Assembly (NCBI GenBank): GCA_003550305.1
Contig: QKYT01000189.1
Coordinates: forward strand, 1 to 64,000
Direction: 5' to 3'
DNA from: Glomus cerebriforme
Lineage: Eukaryota; Glomeromycota; Glomeromycetes; Glomerales; Glomeraceae
DNA: 64,000 nucleotides
In this document: positions 34,445 to 46,384 of the stretch, piece by piece
Numbering within the stretch: the stretch's first letter is position 1
Layout: each line of letters opens with the position of its first letter
Notes under the pieces: generated by a model
Databases searched by the model: none
What the model saw: only the letters and a program-made list of their open reading frames with translations
Told to the model about the DNA's origin: nothing
Program-made: the position numbers and the translations under genes

Positions 34445-34834
34445 TCAGTAATTTTTAATTTAATATACAGTAATTTTGCTAATCTATATATATATAGTTT
34501 GGACTTTATTCTCAATTATATTTTCTTTTTTTTTTATATTTATTTATTTTATTATCTAATTTTTATAATTTAACTAGTTATTGAAATTACTAGTTGAATT
34601 TTTTTTTATAAATTGCTAGAAAAAGTATTTTTCCTTGAAATCCCCCAGTTGATACAAAGATGCAAATAGACATCAACTTTGGCCAATAAGTAGCATTTTA
34701 ATTTATAAGATTATATAATTGTAAAATAAAGATTTATATTAAAATATTGGGAATTCCCCAACTATAATCGGATCATCTTTCTTTTTAATGAAAAAACTAG
34801 AGGATTCCGATGCGCGGCGACTTCATTGCCGTTA
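34445..34834. other. AT-rich spacer, no gene seen
   Basis: 3' flank of the kinase. No coding signal. Confidence 0.5.
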
Positions 34835-35350
34835 TACCTCTCGATTCGGCGCAGCGTGGTGATCCGCAGCACCTTTGCACCTGACCGTTTGAATTATCAT
34901 TTCGAAGCTAAACTGTAAAAAAGGAGGTAAAAAAAGATAATTTTTTTAGTTAATGAATTCGAAATAATCGAAATAATCGAGGTAAATAATCAAAAGAAAA
35001 AAATTACCGATTAGGTGCAGCATGACGAACCTGCAGTACCCGACCGCCCATATTCGAAGCTAAATTGTAAAAAAAAAAAGAAAAAATTATAATTTTTTTA
35101 TAATTAGTAAATTCGAAATAATGAAATAATCGAAAATAATAATAAAAAATAATCAAAAAAAAAAACCATTACCGATTCGGCACAGCTTGACGACCCGGAG
35201 CACGCATCCGTTTCGAATTCCCATTTTCGAAGCTAACTGCAAAAAAAAGAGGGGAAGAAAGATAATTTAATTAGTAAATTCAGAATAATTGAAATAATTG
35301 AAATAAAATAATAAAAAAACACCTATACCGATTCGGCGCAGCATGGCGTA
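34835..35350 (+). repeat. Minisatellite, ~165-bp unit, about three units
   Basis: The word cgattcgg/cgattagg followed by a cagc-type core recurs at 34,842, 35,008, 35,173 and 35,329, giving spacings of 166, 165 and 156 bp. Each unit has a GC-rich head (accgattcggcgcagcatgg-like), then ttcgaagctaa..tg, a poly-A tract, and aaattcgaaataatcgaaat. Units differ by substitutions, so the array is not freshly made. Confidence 0.88.
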
Positions 35351-35619
35351 CCAACACTAAAAAATCATGCCTTTGTTTCCTAATTAATATATTTTTTTTA
35401 GTGTGAGATTTTTTTTTTATTTATTTATTTTTATAATACTGTTTCCTAACTAATAAATTAATGATAAATGGCAACTTATAAAATTATGTTTATAATGTGA
35501 TTTATTAAGAAACTTTATTAAAAAAAAAGATAATATTATTAAAAAAAAAATTCATGTCATGTATAGAGAATTTTTTTTTTCTTTTCCGTCCATTAAAATT
35601 TTATTAGAAATTCTGGTGT
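35351..35619. other. AT-rich spacer
   Basis: Homopolymer-rich; no coding signal. Confidence 0.45.
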
Positions 35620-36035
35620 GTGTGGGGGGGGGCTGGACCGATTTTTTATTTTAAATCCGGGCCAGACCGGGTTGTATTTTCAATCACGATAAATAGTATG
35701 ATTTATAACATTTTAATATAGCAGATAGTAAATTTTAACCAATATTTTATTACTTTCATTAATATAAACTATAAATTTCTGATTACAAACAAATAAAAAC
35801 TGTAAGCTACCTATTGATACTATATATTATTTAATTTTTTTTTTATGTTTATATCGCAGCTTATTTCTGGAGTATTCATGTACACACTTTACAATAAATT
35901 TTAAAAAAAAAATTTTAAACCCGATTAATCGGTTGCGACCGGTTTATTATAACCGGTTTATCGAACCTCGAACCGGTTATAATCCGAACCGATTAAACCC
36001 GGTTAAATCCGATATCCAATACCGGTTCAAAATAC
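35620..36035. repeat. CCGG-rich repeat block, possible decayed transposon
   Basis: It starts with a G run (35,622-35,631) and atccgggccagaccgggttg, then AT-rich DNA, and ends in a cluster of CCGGTT/AACCGG words between 35,920 and 36,030 (for example gaccggtttattataaccgg). The build (GC-rich arrays at the ends of an AT-rich core) recalls the hAT-type MITEs, but the ends and flanks do not match that family, and I found no clear target duplication. Confidence 0.45.
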
Positions 36036-36383
36036 CAATTTTATTATTATAAAAAGACATGATAAGTCATCCTATATTTACGCGTTACATGAATTTATAA
36101 AAAGCTAAATAATTCGGGAATTAATAATCAGATACAGTTTTTCTTCCATTCTAAGTTTCGTTATCATGTGAATCTGAATCATTACAGATGAATTATACAA
36201 ATGAAATATAAAATCATTTTCTTAATTATCACGCATCTAAATAAAAAAATAATAAAATTTATAAATTTATAATAAAGTTTTAGCAATAGACATGCAGCTG
36301 AAATTATAAATGTAATAAATTTGTTAATTTATATTTATAAAATCACATTATTTATGTAATAATATATATAAATATTATTAAAA

Positions 36384-38063
36384 TTAATACATTGTTTCAA
36401 TAATATCTTCAATATCAATCATTAAGTCTACAAATTTTTTAACTTGAATATTATATAATTTAAATTCATTCACTTCATCTTTCAAAGAAAATAACTCATC
36501 ACTACTTTTACTATAATAATTATAAAATAATTTGTCATAAATAGCTAAGTACTTAACTCTTCTCTCTTTCATAATGTATTCCTTTATACAAGGTAAAATA
36601 TTTTCACTTTCTTCATACATTTCATTGCTAATTAACAACTTTTCAATAAAAGTATTTTTAGAATTTTTCAAAAATATTTCCAAATCACGTGTATAAATTT
36701 TAAGAGATAAACGTAAATATTCTAATTTAAAAGGAAGAATTTGTCCTAAATTTAATAATAAAATTGAACTACGTTCACTATCATTTGAAAGAGTAATAGT
36801 AAGATAATTAAGAATTTGCCCAATATTTTTAATTAAATCAAATGTTAAACAATTATGATAATTATATTGAGTTAATCGAAGAAATTTAATATTGGTACAA
36901 TATCTTATAATTAATTCAAAGGATTGCTGTTTTAATTCTTCATTTGCAAATGGTATTGACTCAATATTCTCTAAATAATTACCAGATTTTTGTAATAATA
37001 ATTGAAATTGAAATAGTTCAATTTCATGTGTTCTATTAAAAAATAAAGACTTCAATTTAAATGGCTTAGTGATACTAATAATTTGTTGAGTAAAATTAGC
37101 ATTTAAAGAATAACAATAAAGAATATGAATAGATTCTAAAACATTTAATTGTTCAAATACTTCTTTAAAATTAACTAAATTTTTAAAATCAACATATGAA
37201 AATATAATTGTGTTTAAAGTATTTGAACAATTAGAATTCATTAAACCATTCAAAAAAGGAAATTGAGTACCTAAAAAAAATTTTCTAAAATTTTGTTGTG
37301 AATTAATAAGTTGTGACAAAGATTTCTCAACTAAAATATTATTATCATTATTATTATAGGATTTAAAATAAAGTGATGAAATTGAATTGCAAATAGGATA
37401 TAAATATTTTAAAAATGGTAAGCATGAATCTAAATTATTAAATCTTATTTTTAAATTTCTAATATTACGAATAAAACTTGGATTTTGTAGGATTAATTCA
37501 AAAACAGAATTAAATAATTCTGGATTTTCATAAAATTTACAACTTCCTTCAATTTCTAAAGTATGTAATTTAACTTGACTTTTAATAAATATTTTAATTA
37601 ATGATAAAATTATAAATTTCCGTAAGTCTTTATTTTGCTTAGAAGAGGTAACAGGTTGTATATTCTCAACCCAAATATCAACAGTAAAAAGGAATAAACT
37701 TAGTATATTTAAACATTTAATAAAACTAGGGTAATTAAATAATGTGTTCGAAGGAATTGAAGGAATTATATTATTATCAATTTTAATTTCATTTAATTGT
37801 GATTTATCATCATCATTTAAATAATGTAAGTAAATTCCAACAAAATGATATTCTCTGTATATCGGTTCACCCCATATATAATTATCAAAATCTTCATCTG
37901 CAATGGAAAATGGATCTTCCCACAATAATGGAATAGCTAAACGACACCATAACCTATTAACTAGGATACATGAATGTAATGTTGAAAAGTCATTCCGAAA
38001 ATATTGCATAATATCACTTGTTAATTCTGGTAAATCTCCTGAAAATATTTTTGAACATGCCAT
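36384..38063 (-). CDS. F-box protein with leucine-rich C-terminal region
   Basis: A single-exon gene of 559 aa starting at the ATG at 38,061-38,063. Residues about 10-55 are the F-box: GDLPELTSDIMQYFRNDFST, then CILVNRLWCRLAIPLLWEDP, with the conserved Leu-Pro and Trp. The remainder is a long Leu/Ile/Asn-rich region with irregular leucine-rich repeats (for example FIRNIRNLKIRFNNLDSCLP, NLKSLFF-like, FLRLTQYNYHN). F-box proteins join SCF ubiquitin ligases through Skp1 and use the repeat region for substrate choice. This type is expanded to hundreds of copies in Rhizophagus. No disruption is visible, so this is the best candidate for a functional member here; two decayed relatives lie at 26.6-27.1 kb and 39.5-40.3 kb. 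Confidence 0.92.
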   Translation of the reverse strand: MACSKIFSGDLPELTSDIMQYFRNDFSTLHSCILVNRLWCRLAIPLLWEDPFSIADEDFDNYIWGEPIYREYHFVGIYLHYLNDDDKSQLNEIKIDNNIIPSIPSNTLFNYPSFIKCLNILSLFLFTVDIWVENIQPVTSSKQNKDLRKFIILSLIKIFIKSQVKLHTLEIEGSCKFYENPELFNSVFELILQNPSFIRNIRNLKIRFNNLDSCLPFLKYLYPICNSISSLYFKSYNNNDNNILVEKSLSQLINSQQNFRKFFLGTQFPFLNGLMNSNCSNTLNTIIFSYVDFKNLVNFKEVFEQLNVLESIHILYCYSLNANFTQQIISITKPFKLKSLFFNRTHEIELFQFQLLLQKSGNYLENIESIPFANEELKQQSFELIIRYCTNIKFLRLTQYNYHNCLTFDLIKNIGQILNYLTITLSNDSERSSILLLNLGQILPFKLEYLRLSLKIYTRDLEIFLKNSKNTFIEKLLISNEMYEESENILPCIKEYIMKERRVKYLAIYDKLFYNYYSKSSDELFSLKDEVNEFKLYNIQVKKFVDLMIDIEDIIETMY

Positions 38064-38309
38064 AGTGTGAGAAAAAAGGCGTAAAAATAAATTGTCAAAA
38101 TGATCACATTAATGTCGTATGTTGTGCCACAAAAATATATATAGCAGATAGTGTTATGCTAATCATTATCATGTGATTGAAGATTCCTACCTAGATTTAC
38201 CGGATCACATGACTTGGATACTGATTCCCGGCAGTTATATTAATTTGTTTATTTATGATTTAATATAATTAAATCCTTATTTAATATTGTTATTCCTTTT
38301 GTTAAAATT

Positions 38310-38990
38310 TTTCCATATCTTGTAGGATCCAGAAATATACTGTACATAAAAGGTCTGATTTGAGTTTGCATATTTTGAAATGAAAAAAAAAAATCATGTA
38401 AATCTTTTCTTTTTTAGACAATTTCCGATAATGCCAGTCAGAATTTATTACTCATTATAGTAACTGACTGATTTCATAATTTCAGCCAGCTAATAATAAA
38501 ATTTGGTTGTCTCAACCCCTACAAATATATTTCTAGGTCATAAATAATTGGTTAGATCCTTATTTTCCTTCGAATTTTTCTTTTAATGTGATATGAGCAA
38601 TCATATTTTGAGAGTAGGTGACGACATCTAATTTTTAATTGAAAAATTTCTTCAACATTTTGCATTTAATTTTTTAAAGTACCATTTTTTTTATTGTATC
38701 GTGGTTTATTTTTTAATCATAAGATTAGGACTCCGAAATATCATACAGAGGTCAGGTCCAACCAAAAAAATTTTACTATTAGCTGTACGCATTTTTCAGG
38801 GCCGGAATTATGGTAATGTCAGTCAGTTACTAAAATAAATAATAAATTTCTGGCTGAATTTGTCCAAAAAAGGAAAGATTTACATGGTTTTTTTGGTTCA
38901 TTATACGCAAACTCTGTCCCTACCTTTTTATATATATTTCGGGGTCCTATAAGATTCATGATTTTATTAAATTTTATTAGTATAAATCCA
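38310..38990. repeat. Long inverted repeat of element X
   Basis: Arm 1 (38,310-38,560) and the reverse complement of arm 2 (38,690-38,985) align along about 250 bp with small gaps. Both hold, in order, taggaccc/tccagaaatat, gagtttgc, catgtaaatctttt, ttttagacaa/ttggacaa, gccagtcagaatttatta-like, tagtaactgactga, and aattcggccctg/aatttcagcc, then agctaataataaaatt. About 130 bp separate the arms. No gene is encoded. Confidence 0.8.
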
Positions 38991-39499
38991 TCACGAGATT
39001 CACAAAGTAAATTTTTTGAATGACATATTGCAAATAAATTTTAAGCATTTTGATTAAAACTGTTAATATCAGACATTGATTCGCTTAAGTATAAATTGTT
39101 ATAAGCAATATTTTTTTAGATTAATTTATTTAATATTTTCAGTTTAATGGATTCAAAAATATTCAAAATAATTCCTTTGGCAAAACTTTTTTTAAGGTAA
39201 TAATTTATCAAAATTTTTAATATAGAATCCAATAAATGGATTACACGTTAAAAATCATAATTTCGTATCCGATTTAAGTTAGGTACGAAAAAAAGTCAGC
39301 CACCCGAATAGGAAAAAAATAGGAGCTCTTTTTATTACTATGAAAATAATAATAAAATTAATGTCAGTAATTCGTTACTGCGGATATGGATGTGGATCAT
39401 GTGATTAATAAACAATTTGCGCATACTTGTATATAGTAACTAGATACTTCAATCAAACAACACTTTAGCAGATTTAATAATATTACTATAATTTTTCTT
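38991..39499. other. AT-rich stretch, no gene seen
   Basis: No supported feature. Confidence 0.45.
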
Positions 39500-40268
39500 T
39501 AAATAAACATAAATAAAATGATAAAAATTTTTTGCCAGTTTCGTTTAAATTATATTTTATACTAGTTCATTTCTCATATGAAAGAATAAAATACATGATT
39601 TAAAGATCTAGATATTATTGATTTCTTTAACAGGTTATTCCAATTGTTAATGATTATATATTTCAACTATCATCTAGNGAATGAATACTCNTATCTTANT
39701 ANTTTNAAAGNTTGTAAATATTTGTATATATGTTTCAATTTTCCTGCTTATCAAAATGAAATCTTTGATTACTGTATATTGCTGTTTTCAAAATAATTTG
39801 TGATTATATTTGTAACTNGAAAAGTTCCAAGCATAGTTTTAGCAAATTTAATCGAAAATTCAGGAAATATGTTAAGAAAATAAGAATAATTGAAGACAAA
39901 TTTCAGTAGGATGATTGTAAAAGAATTATTCAAGCTATTTTCAAAACTTAAATATCTTATAAATTTATTAATTAATTGTCAATATTTAAATGGATTATTT
40001 TATTTATTTATTAGAATTTATGAACGGAATTTGTTTGGAGTAAATTGTTCAAAATATTAACTAAGTTATCACCGACTAGTTTGTTTAATTTTAAATTCTA
40101 TTATTCTTATTCTAGTAGAGCTCCTAATTTAGAATCTTTAAAATTATTTTGAAAGATAGACATCCTATGTTATTGCAAATTAAAATTCCAAAAAATTATT
40201 TAGGCTTAATAGAAGAGNATAAAACAAAAGGAATAATTAAAAAATATGATGTTAGACAATTTTGAATG
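39500..40268 (+). pseudogene. F-box family C-terminal remnant
   Basis: Best evidence is at 40,060-40,265: SPTSLFNFKFYYSYSSRAPN followed by LESLKL, a frame change, RHPMLLQIKI and finally EYKTKGIIKKYDVRQF. This is the ending I know from Rhizophagus F-box proteins (a LESLK-F block, a GRHP-like word, then a GxxKKYD ending). Upstream sequence to about 39,500 has scattered family-like words but is badly worn and includes several unresolved bases. The orientation is opposite to the intact F-box gene. Confidence 0.55.
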
Positions 40269-40574
40269 GTTCAAAAAAAAAGGGTTAAAAACTTAAATTT
40301 TGTTTTTTTACTTACTTTTTTTTTTTGCAATTGTTAATGAATATTTACTAATAAATTAGTCAACAAGCATAACATTCTTACAAGATTATTTGACTTCAAT
40401 TATTCACGTTTTAAACCATGTATACTATTAATATAAGAAAAACAAAAGTTATTGGACTCCATAGTATAGAAATCATAATTGCAATTGGCCTTTAGAATTG
40501 TGTAAACAATAGAAAATTTCTGATGGATAGTACAATTCCAGTTACTGGAATAGTCAACCTGATTTTATTATATA
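40269..40574. other. AT-rich spacer
   Basis: Lies between the F-box remnant and repeat R copy 3. Nothing recognised. Confidence 0.4.
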
Positions 40575-42270
40575 TTCAAACAAGAAAATAAACTTTTTAT
40601 TATTTTTTTGTTTAATGATTATTTATTAATTATAGTAAATAAATGTTTTTTTTTTGCAATTATCAATTGTTTCATTTGATTATTTAAAAAAAAATTTCAG
40701 TCTAGTTAAATGTTTCTATCTTATCTAAAAAAATTATTAATTTTACTAACTATTATTCTAAATATTGATATTATCTATTGTTTTAGCGATCCCCAACATT
40801 GATAATCTCAATTTGTTGTACTTTTTTTTCATTTTCTAATTTTTCCCTGTATTCGTTCCTTCATTATCCTTCATTATTCTTGTTCATTTTCATTTTTTTT
40901 TGCAATTTACATCCCCATTTCTTTCTATTTCTAACTTATCATTGTTTCAAATTAATTTTCATATGATTCAATTAACATTACAGAACTTGTTAACTTTAAA
41001 TTATTCTCCTATTTTATTTCTTGGTATTGCATTCATTATTTTCTTAGTAAATCTCACTTTTTACATCGTGAGTGATCCTCATTATTTCTGGCACTTTCTT
41101 ATTCTCTATTAGTATATTATATACTCTGCCACAAATTGGTTTTTCCATTTTTCATATGCATTACTGTTTTTAGCTTCTCCTTTTTTCTTCTCATCAAATT
41201 TTCATTCTCAATGATTTCTTTAACTTCATCAATAATTTTAGTTGTTGATTTCTTGTTGTTACATGGATTGTATATTTGTATTATCCTCAGATTCTTTTGT
41301 CTTTACTGTTTAAAATGTCTAATATGATCATTACACCTTTTATTTTTCTGGTTTATCCCAATTTTCTGTTAATAAAATTGTTTTCTTTTCTCATTATGAC
41401 TACTAAACATTCCATAATCTTTTAAATCTTTAAATATATATTTATCATTACATTCAATTAGTTTTGGTTTTGCTAAATTTCATAATATTCATTGTTTATC
41501 TTCTTTTAGGAAAAGCAGGTTTCATGTTTTAGTGTTTTACGGCTATTCTTTTGATGTTTTAACTGATTACTTGTATTATTTTAGGCGTCTTGCTAATAGA
41601 TGGTACCTTTANAGTTACTGGATTTTTGAAAATGAAATAAATGAAAAGGGAATTCTAATCTAAACCAAACCGCAGATAGGAGAGATACTCAACCATCTAA
41701 CCGGTCTTTCCTTGCCTGATACGAAGAAGACCTCTATATACAGTATAAGGAAGAGAAGAGGAAGTTTAAAGGAATTTAAAAAGAAATTAAACCAGCTCAG
41801 ATAGGAGATACCTGGCTGGACCTTCCTTGCCTGATACGAGGAAGCCTCTATATACAGTATAAGGAAAGATAAAAGAAGGAGTTTAAAGGGTAGTTTATTT
41901 TTAAGAGGGTTATAGAGAGAATAAAATTATAAAGAGAAAAGAGTTTAGAAGGAGAATCCAGTAAATTTAGTTTTTTAAATTTAGAAAAAAAAAAAATCTT
42001 AGGAAAATAGTAGGTATTTATAAATTTTTATTTTGCCTTTTGTAAAATTTACAAAGGATGTGTCATGATAACTTTGTTATGTATTTTTATTATTGATTAT
42101 ATAATGTACTACTTAATTTAAATTGGGCTAGCCAAGTAAAGTACAATCCATATTTTTTACGCGTTGTGTATTAGATCATAATTTCTATAATTAGGTAATA
42201 TTATTTATCTTTATCCACTTACATAGGAAAAGGTACTAGATTTATGAGTTACACAATTTATAATTATAAA
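40575..42270 (+). repeat. Dispersed repeat R, copy 3 (longest)
   Basis: The most complete copy. It runs from caagaaaataaactttttat (40,577) through the pyrimidine-rich half, gtgttttacggctattcttt (41,530), gaattctaatctaaaccaaa (41,650) and two tandem blocks with ccttgcctgatacga and tatatacagtataagg (41,711 and 41,822), to aaaggatgtgtcatgataac (42,053) and tactagatttatgagtt (42,234). Read on the minus strand, the left half is Lys/Glu/Asn-rich, but no frame stays open. Confidence 0.85.
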
Positions 42271-42464
42271 ATCATATGAAACTACGCTGAATGTTCTACC
42301 ATTGATTGCATGTGATAGTATTATCCTTTATCAGATTTAATTAGATTATTATTTTTAATAAATATAATTTATTAATTTTGGCAAATAACATATTTGTAAA
42401 CATTTAACTAATTTAGTGCGAATATGAAGAAATTTTCAATCTGCAGAAAAGTATAATTCAACAT

Positions 42465-43060
42465 TTAATCGATAACTATTTCTATCAATAAAAATAAAGT
42501 TATAATTTTCAATTTCAGGATAAATAAGTATTGAAAATGTGAATCAGAATTGAAAATATTTAATTTATTTAAAATAGTAAAAGTCATCATTACATGTTTA
42601 ACCTTATAACTAACATTCCTATCATCTCTGGAAATGCAAATATGAAGTGTAGTTTCAGAATAATTAANTATACCTTTTTCAATCATTGATAGCTCCTTTT
42701 CCTAATAAGCTTTCAATTTCTTTAATAATTTCAGGATTTGTAATATATACTTTTAAACCCATTATCTTCAAATAAAAACTGTAGTTCGATTAAGTGAATT
42801 GAAATAATTTCGTNCATAATATTATTTATTTGAAGTAATCTTTTAGAAATAATTCCTTCATGTGGTATTATAGCTGCTAAAGCCTGATATGTAAATCTTG
42901 AAATTAAATTATTATCTATAACTTGTATTATAACTATTATATCATTATCCCTAGGTTGATATACAATTCAAAACTTTAAGTCATTTACTTTAAATACTAG
43001 TTCATTAAAAACAATATCATCTTTTGATGTTTTACTTGTTCATTAAAATTAGATAAAATA
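42465..43060 (-). pseudogene. Transposase-like remnant of unknown superfamily
   Basis: The minus-strand frame from 42,686 reads NYSETTLHICISRDDRNVSY followed by KVKHVMMTFTILNKLNIFNS. The I-S-x-D-x-R-N-V and K-x-x-H-V-M-x-T-F block is one I associate with a multicopy transposase-like family in Rhizophagus (usually ISGDGRNVG). Upstream pieces (about 43,040-42,790) include VFKVNDLKF and LISRFTYQALAAIIPHEG, likely the N-terminal part. Stops, frame changes and two unresolved bases break it. The exact superfamily is uncertain. Confidence 0.5.
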
Positions 43061-43688
43061 TTACTAATGTTTGTGGCACAAGAAACTTCGTTTAATACAG
43101 ACCTGGGGTATTTATAAAAAAACACTTTTTCAGGAGATCAGAAAGCCCCTATCTTTGACCTAATATCTTTTGAGATATATGATTGGCTTTCTTTGTCAAG
43201 CTTACTAGTTTTCATACTGATAAATTACTTGTTTGTAATACCACAAAATTTAATAATCTGATCTAAATTATTCATTTTCAATGTAAATTAATCAAAGTCA
43301 TGGAAAAAATATGGTGTTATCTCAACGAATTCTTCCCTCCAAAGATTTTATCTGACTGTAATTTACATCATGTGGAAATTCTGTTTATTCTGTTATATGT
43401 TACAATTTTACGTTAGAATACAATACTAAAGGAACAGCACTATGTAATAATAGAGATGAACATATTATGTTTTGTATAGTAAGCCACAGAGATGACCTAA
43501 TTTTATTTGACTCAGCAATGTGATACAGAATTCCCTTCAGGGATTCCCTTTAGGATTTATTCTTATAACTAATTTTCATAAACGGTAATAACCACCCACT
43601 TTGCAAAAATAAATTTAATACTAATCACTAAGTAAGAAAAGAATTTAGAGAAAATATAGATGTGGTACAAAATAAAGTTGGTATCAAT
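43061..43688. other. Spacer, nothing recognised
   Basis: AT-rich DNA without supported coding sequence on either strand. Confidence 0.4.
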
Positions 43689-44387
43689 TCATATGTATTT
43701 TTTTATGATCTCGTATGACTTTTTAGCAAGTTCCTTCACTTCTTCCTCGCAGATTCTTGCCAAATTTTCCCTTTCTTCTTCAGATATTAGTTTTGCTATT
43801 CTCCTTTTGGCATTATAAAACAAAATACAAACAATTCGTCCCGTATTATCCCGTTCCACTTCGATATCCTCAATGTCAGTTTTCACAGAATTGTTTCATA
43901 ATGTGCTCGCTCGTAAATGACATATAATCAACGAAATAAATTTTCAGAATATCCGAATTTTCATAATAAATAGGATTAAGCGTAAGAGGCAGTTTTCCAT
44001 CTATTACCTCTCTCACATCGAACATATGACACCTTATGTCCTTGATATCCCATCTATGTCAAATGAAACTATCTTGTCATCACGGGTATAGGATATAAGG
44101 ATATCATTAGTGGCATTATCACAATAATATATAACACCAGGGGTCGCTCTTACAAAATAAACTCCTAAATTATCGGTATCCTCATAATATTCGAAAACTA
44201 TATTAGGCCTTGCAGAGCCATATTGTGGAGTCAATGAAAATAAACCAGTATGCATCATCAGTACATAAAAATCGTGAACTTTAAATACACACAAAATTCA
44301 AATAACTATTTACCAATCTGCAAAGTTTTCGACATTAATGAGGTTGGGTTGAATTTTGTGTTCTTGTTTGGTTAAACTTGCTTTAAG
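43689..44387 (-). pseudogene. DUF2283-like duplicated-domain protein with two one-base frameshifts
   Basis: Two exons fit: 44,387-44,314 (LKASLTKQEHKIQPNLINVE, then NFAD) and 44,208-43,689, joined in phase 2 to give ..NFADWPNIVFEYYED. The first domain (YEDTDNLGVYFVRA ... ISYTRDDKIVSFDIDG) has the DUF2283 pattern. It is followed by CHMFDVREVIDGKLPLTLNP, then a second similar domain (ENSDILKIYFVD ... IEVERDNTGRIVCILFYNAK) and a charged helix to the stop. Two one-base shifts, near 44,040 (in a purine run) and near 43,890, move the frame, yet both sides keep clean protein sequence. Either very recent decay or sequencing errors. First exon(s) upstream of 44,387 are not resolved. Function unknown. 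Confidence 0.72.
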
Positions 44388-45639
44388 CTGAAATTTATAA
44401 ATAAAAGTTAGAACAAGCATGCAAAAAAATAAATATGAAAAGAAATCTAAAATTAGATGGTTCGAAGTCTCGACGAAGACTACTCACATGTATTCATATG
44501 TCTCAGTCTCAGGATAGTTGTGATATTTAAGTATGACTTCTCAAGAACTGAAGAATACTTCCTAAAATCTAAAGGAAAGATAAAAAACCAAAGTTTCTTC
44601 TTATAGATGTGGTCATGTGATCAATATCCAAAAAAGTAAAAGGTAAATATGATTATGATACAAATAAATGAAATGACGTTTTCTTTGTTGGACATCTTAG
44701 CTTCTTTAGCTAATGTGTTCAATAATTCAAGTTCTGATGTAAATATGTGATATGTAATTATTTATCAGATGCTGTAATATTTGTAATTATGACACAATGT
44801 TGCAATTATAATATTGGTTACTATTAAGACTTTATTGATTTCATCAAATTAGGGTGACATCCATTATCATAAGAAATAGCAAAGTAGACCTATAAAATAT
44901 AATCACATTATAAATTAGTAATAAGTTAATTTTAGACTATTTATAGTTGTAACACAACTTTTTCTTTTCAAATTTTAAAATAAACTGTATTATACTAATT
45001 GTTTATACTAAATTAACAAAAGAATATTTTAAACAAAAGTTTGTTATTAAAAAAATAATTGGCTTAATAAATTTGAAAAATATCATGAAACAGTCAAACT
45101 GGTTGGTAATTATAAGAATATTATTAACTTAAAGAGTTAAAAGAACAAGTATCTGATTATATTATAGTAACAAGTAATTTACCAATTGTGTTAAATAATA
45201 CCCGATGATGAATTTTTTTTATCAACAAAATAAAATCGTCATTTTATTAAGTGAATGTTTACAAATTTGTGGCATTTTTTTTTTGAAAAGAACAGAGACC
45301 CTATCCTTTATCCGTTAAAAAAACGGATATCTACGGATATATGAATATCGGATTGATGGATACAAAATTTTTAGGATATCCGGATAATACCTATGGGCTA
45401 TGGCGTATGGTAAAAGTCAAAAGGTTATAGTAAAAAACAACAAATAACTTGTTTTACAAGTTACTTGTTTGATTATAATAATATTATCTTTTTTTAAAAA
45501 ATTAAAAATAGGAAAATATGGTAAAAGATTGGTGATTTATAAAGTTAAATTTGAAAAATAATGACTTTTTAATATTGTAATATATTTTAAAATTATTCAT
45601 TATGAACAAAATATCACCAAAAGCTATTTCAAATAATTC
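44388..45639. other. Upstream DNA and AT-rich spacer
   Basis: 44,390-44,560 probably contains the 5' exon of the DUF2283-like gene: a minus-strand donor-like ACAT|GTGAGT at 44,484 follows codons resembling TTILRLRHMNT, but the phase does not fit cleanly. 45,300-45,400 holds a small cluster of ggatat words. The rest shows nothing. Confidence 0.4.
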
Positions 45640-46330
45640 AAAACAGTAATTTCAGAATTAGCATCTCTTAAATTTGTTCATGTGAAGCTTGACATTTGTA
45701 CTGCATCACAAGGACTAGATATTCTAAAACTTTTGATGGCGATAGGTGAACTTAAAAGCCAAACATTAATTCCTTGTGTTCAGGGATATTTGATTAAACA
45801 TCGACATGAGAATTTACTACAACATAATTCACAAAATTATGGAGTTTTTGTCTTGAGAAGATTTGTAAAGAACCAGAATTACTATTTAATTCGGATAAAT
45901 TTATCAATTTAAAAGCTTCTTGATTAGAACTACTTTTAAACCAGGATGATTTGTTATTAGATGAAATTATTATATGAGATGGCTTGATAAAGTGCGCGGA
46001 GTTTTGTTTAGCATCCTTCTATACAACAAGATGTCAAGAAATGGAGTAAAGAGGATATCACAATTATGTAAAGAACTCTTCATAGGTTTAATGCTTTAAT
46101 CAGATTTTATCATATGTCTTCAAAAGATTTTTTTGATAAAATATATCCTTTTGAGGTATTAATACCTGAAGATTTGATTAATAATATTTAGAATAGCTTT
46201 ATAGTCTCATTTACAAATAAAAATGTTGTTCAAAGCGCAAAAGTAGGTTATAATAGTAATATTGATCAATATTCCATAGATTGTTTTTCAAATTATGTCC
46301 AGCATTTTGCAGGGTAATGATTTAAGAGTT
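45640..46330 (+). pseudogene. BTB-BACK protein remnant
   Basis: 45,685-45,912 encodes the end of a BTB domain and start of BACK: LDILKLLMAIGELKSQTLIP followed by CVQGYLIKHRHENL. Further pieces, with frame changes, encode INLKA, LLLDEI, then SASFYTTRCQEMEXRG-like, then FHRFNALIRFYHMSSKDFFD and KIYPFEVLIPEDLINNI. The order matches BTB-Kelch/TLDc-type proteins common in Rhizophagus, which act as cullin-3 adaptors in other eukaryotes. It starts without the BTB N-terminus and has several stops. Repeat R copy 4 begins right behind it. Confidence 0.7.
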
Positions 46331-46384
46331 AAAGATAATGTTGAATGAAGTATTTATAGTCATTCTTATTCTAATTTAGGTATA

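Noticed and set aside
35620..36035. Fourth member of the TAGAGGCCTGCA MITE family
   Set aside because: It has CCGG-rich ends around an AT core but lacks the terminal word and a target duplication; listed as a separate uncertain repeat.
44458..44490. tRNA-like ggttcgaagtctc box
   Set aside because: No acceptor or anticodon stem can be folded around it; no tRNA was found anywhere in the window.
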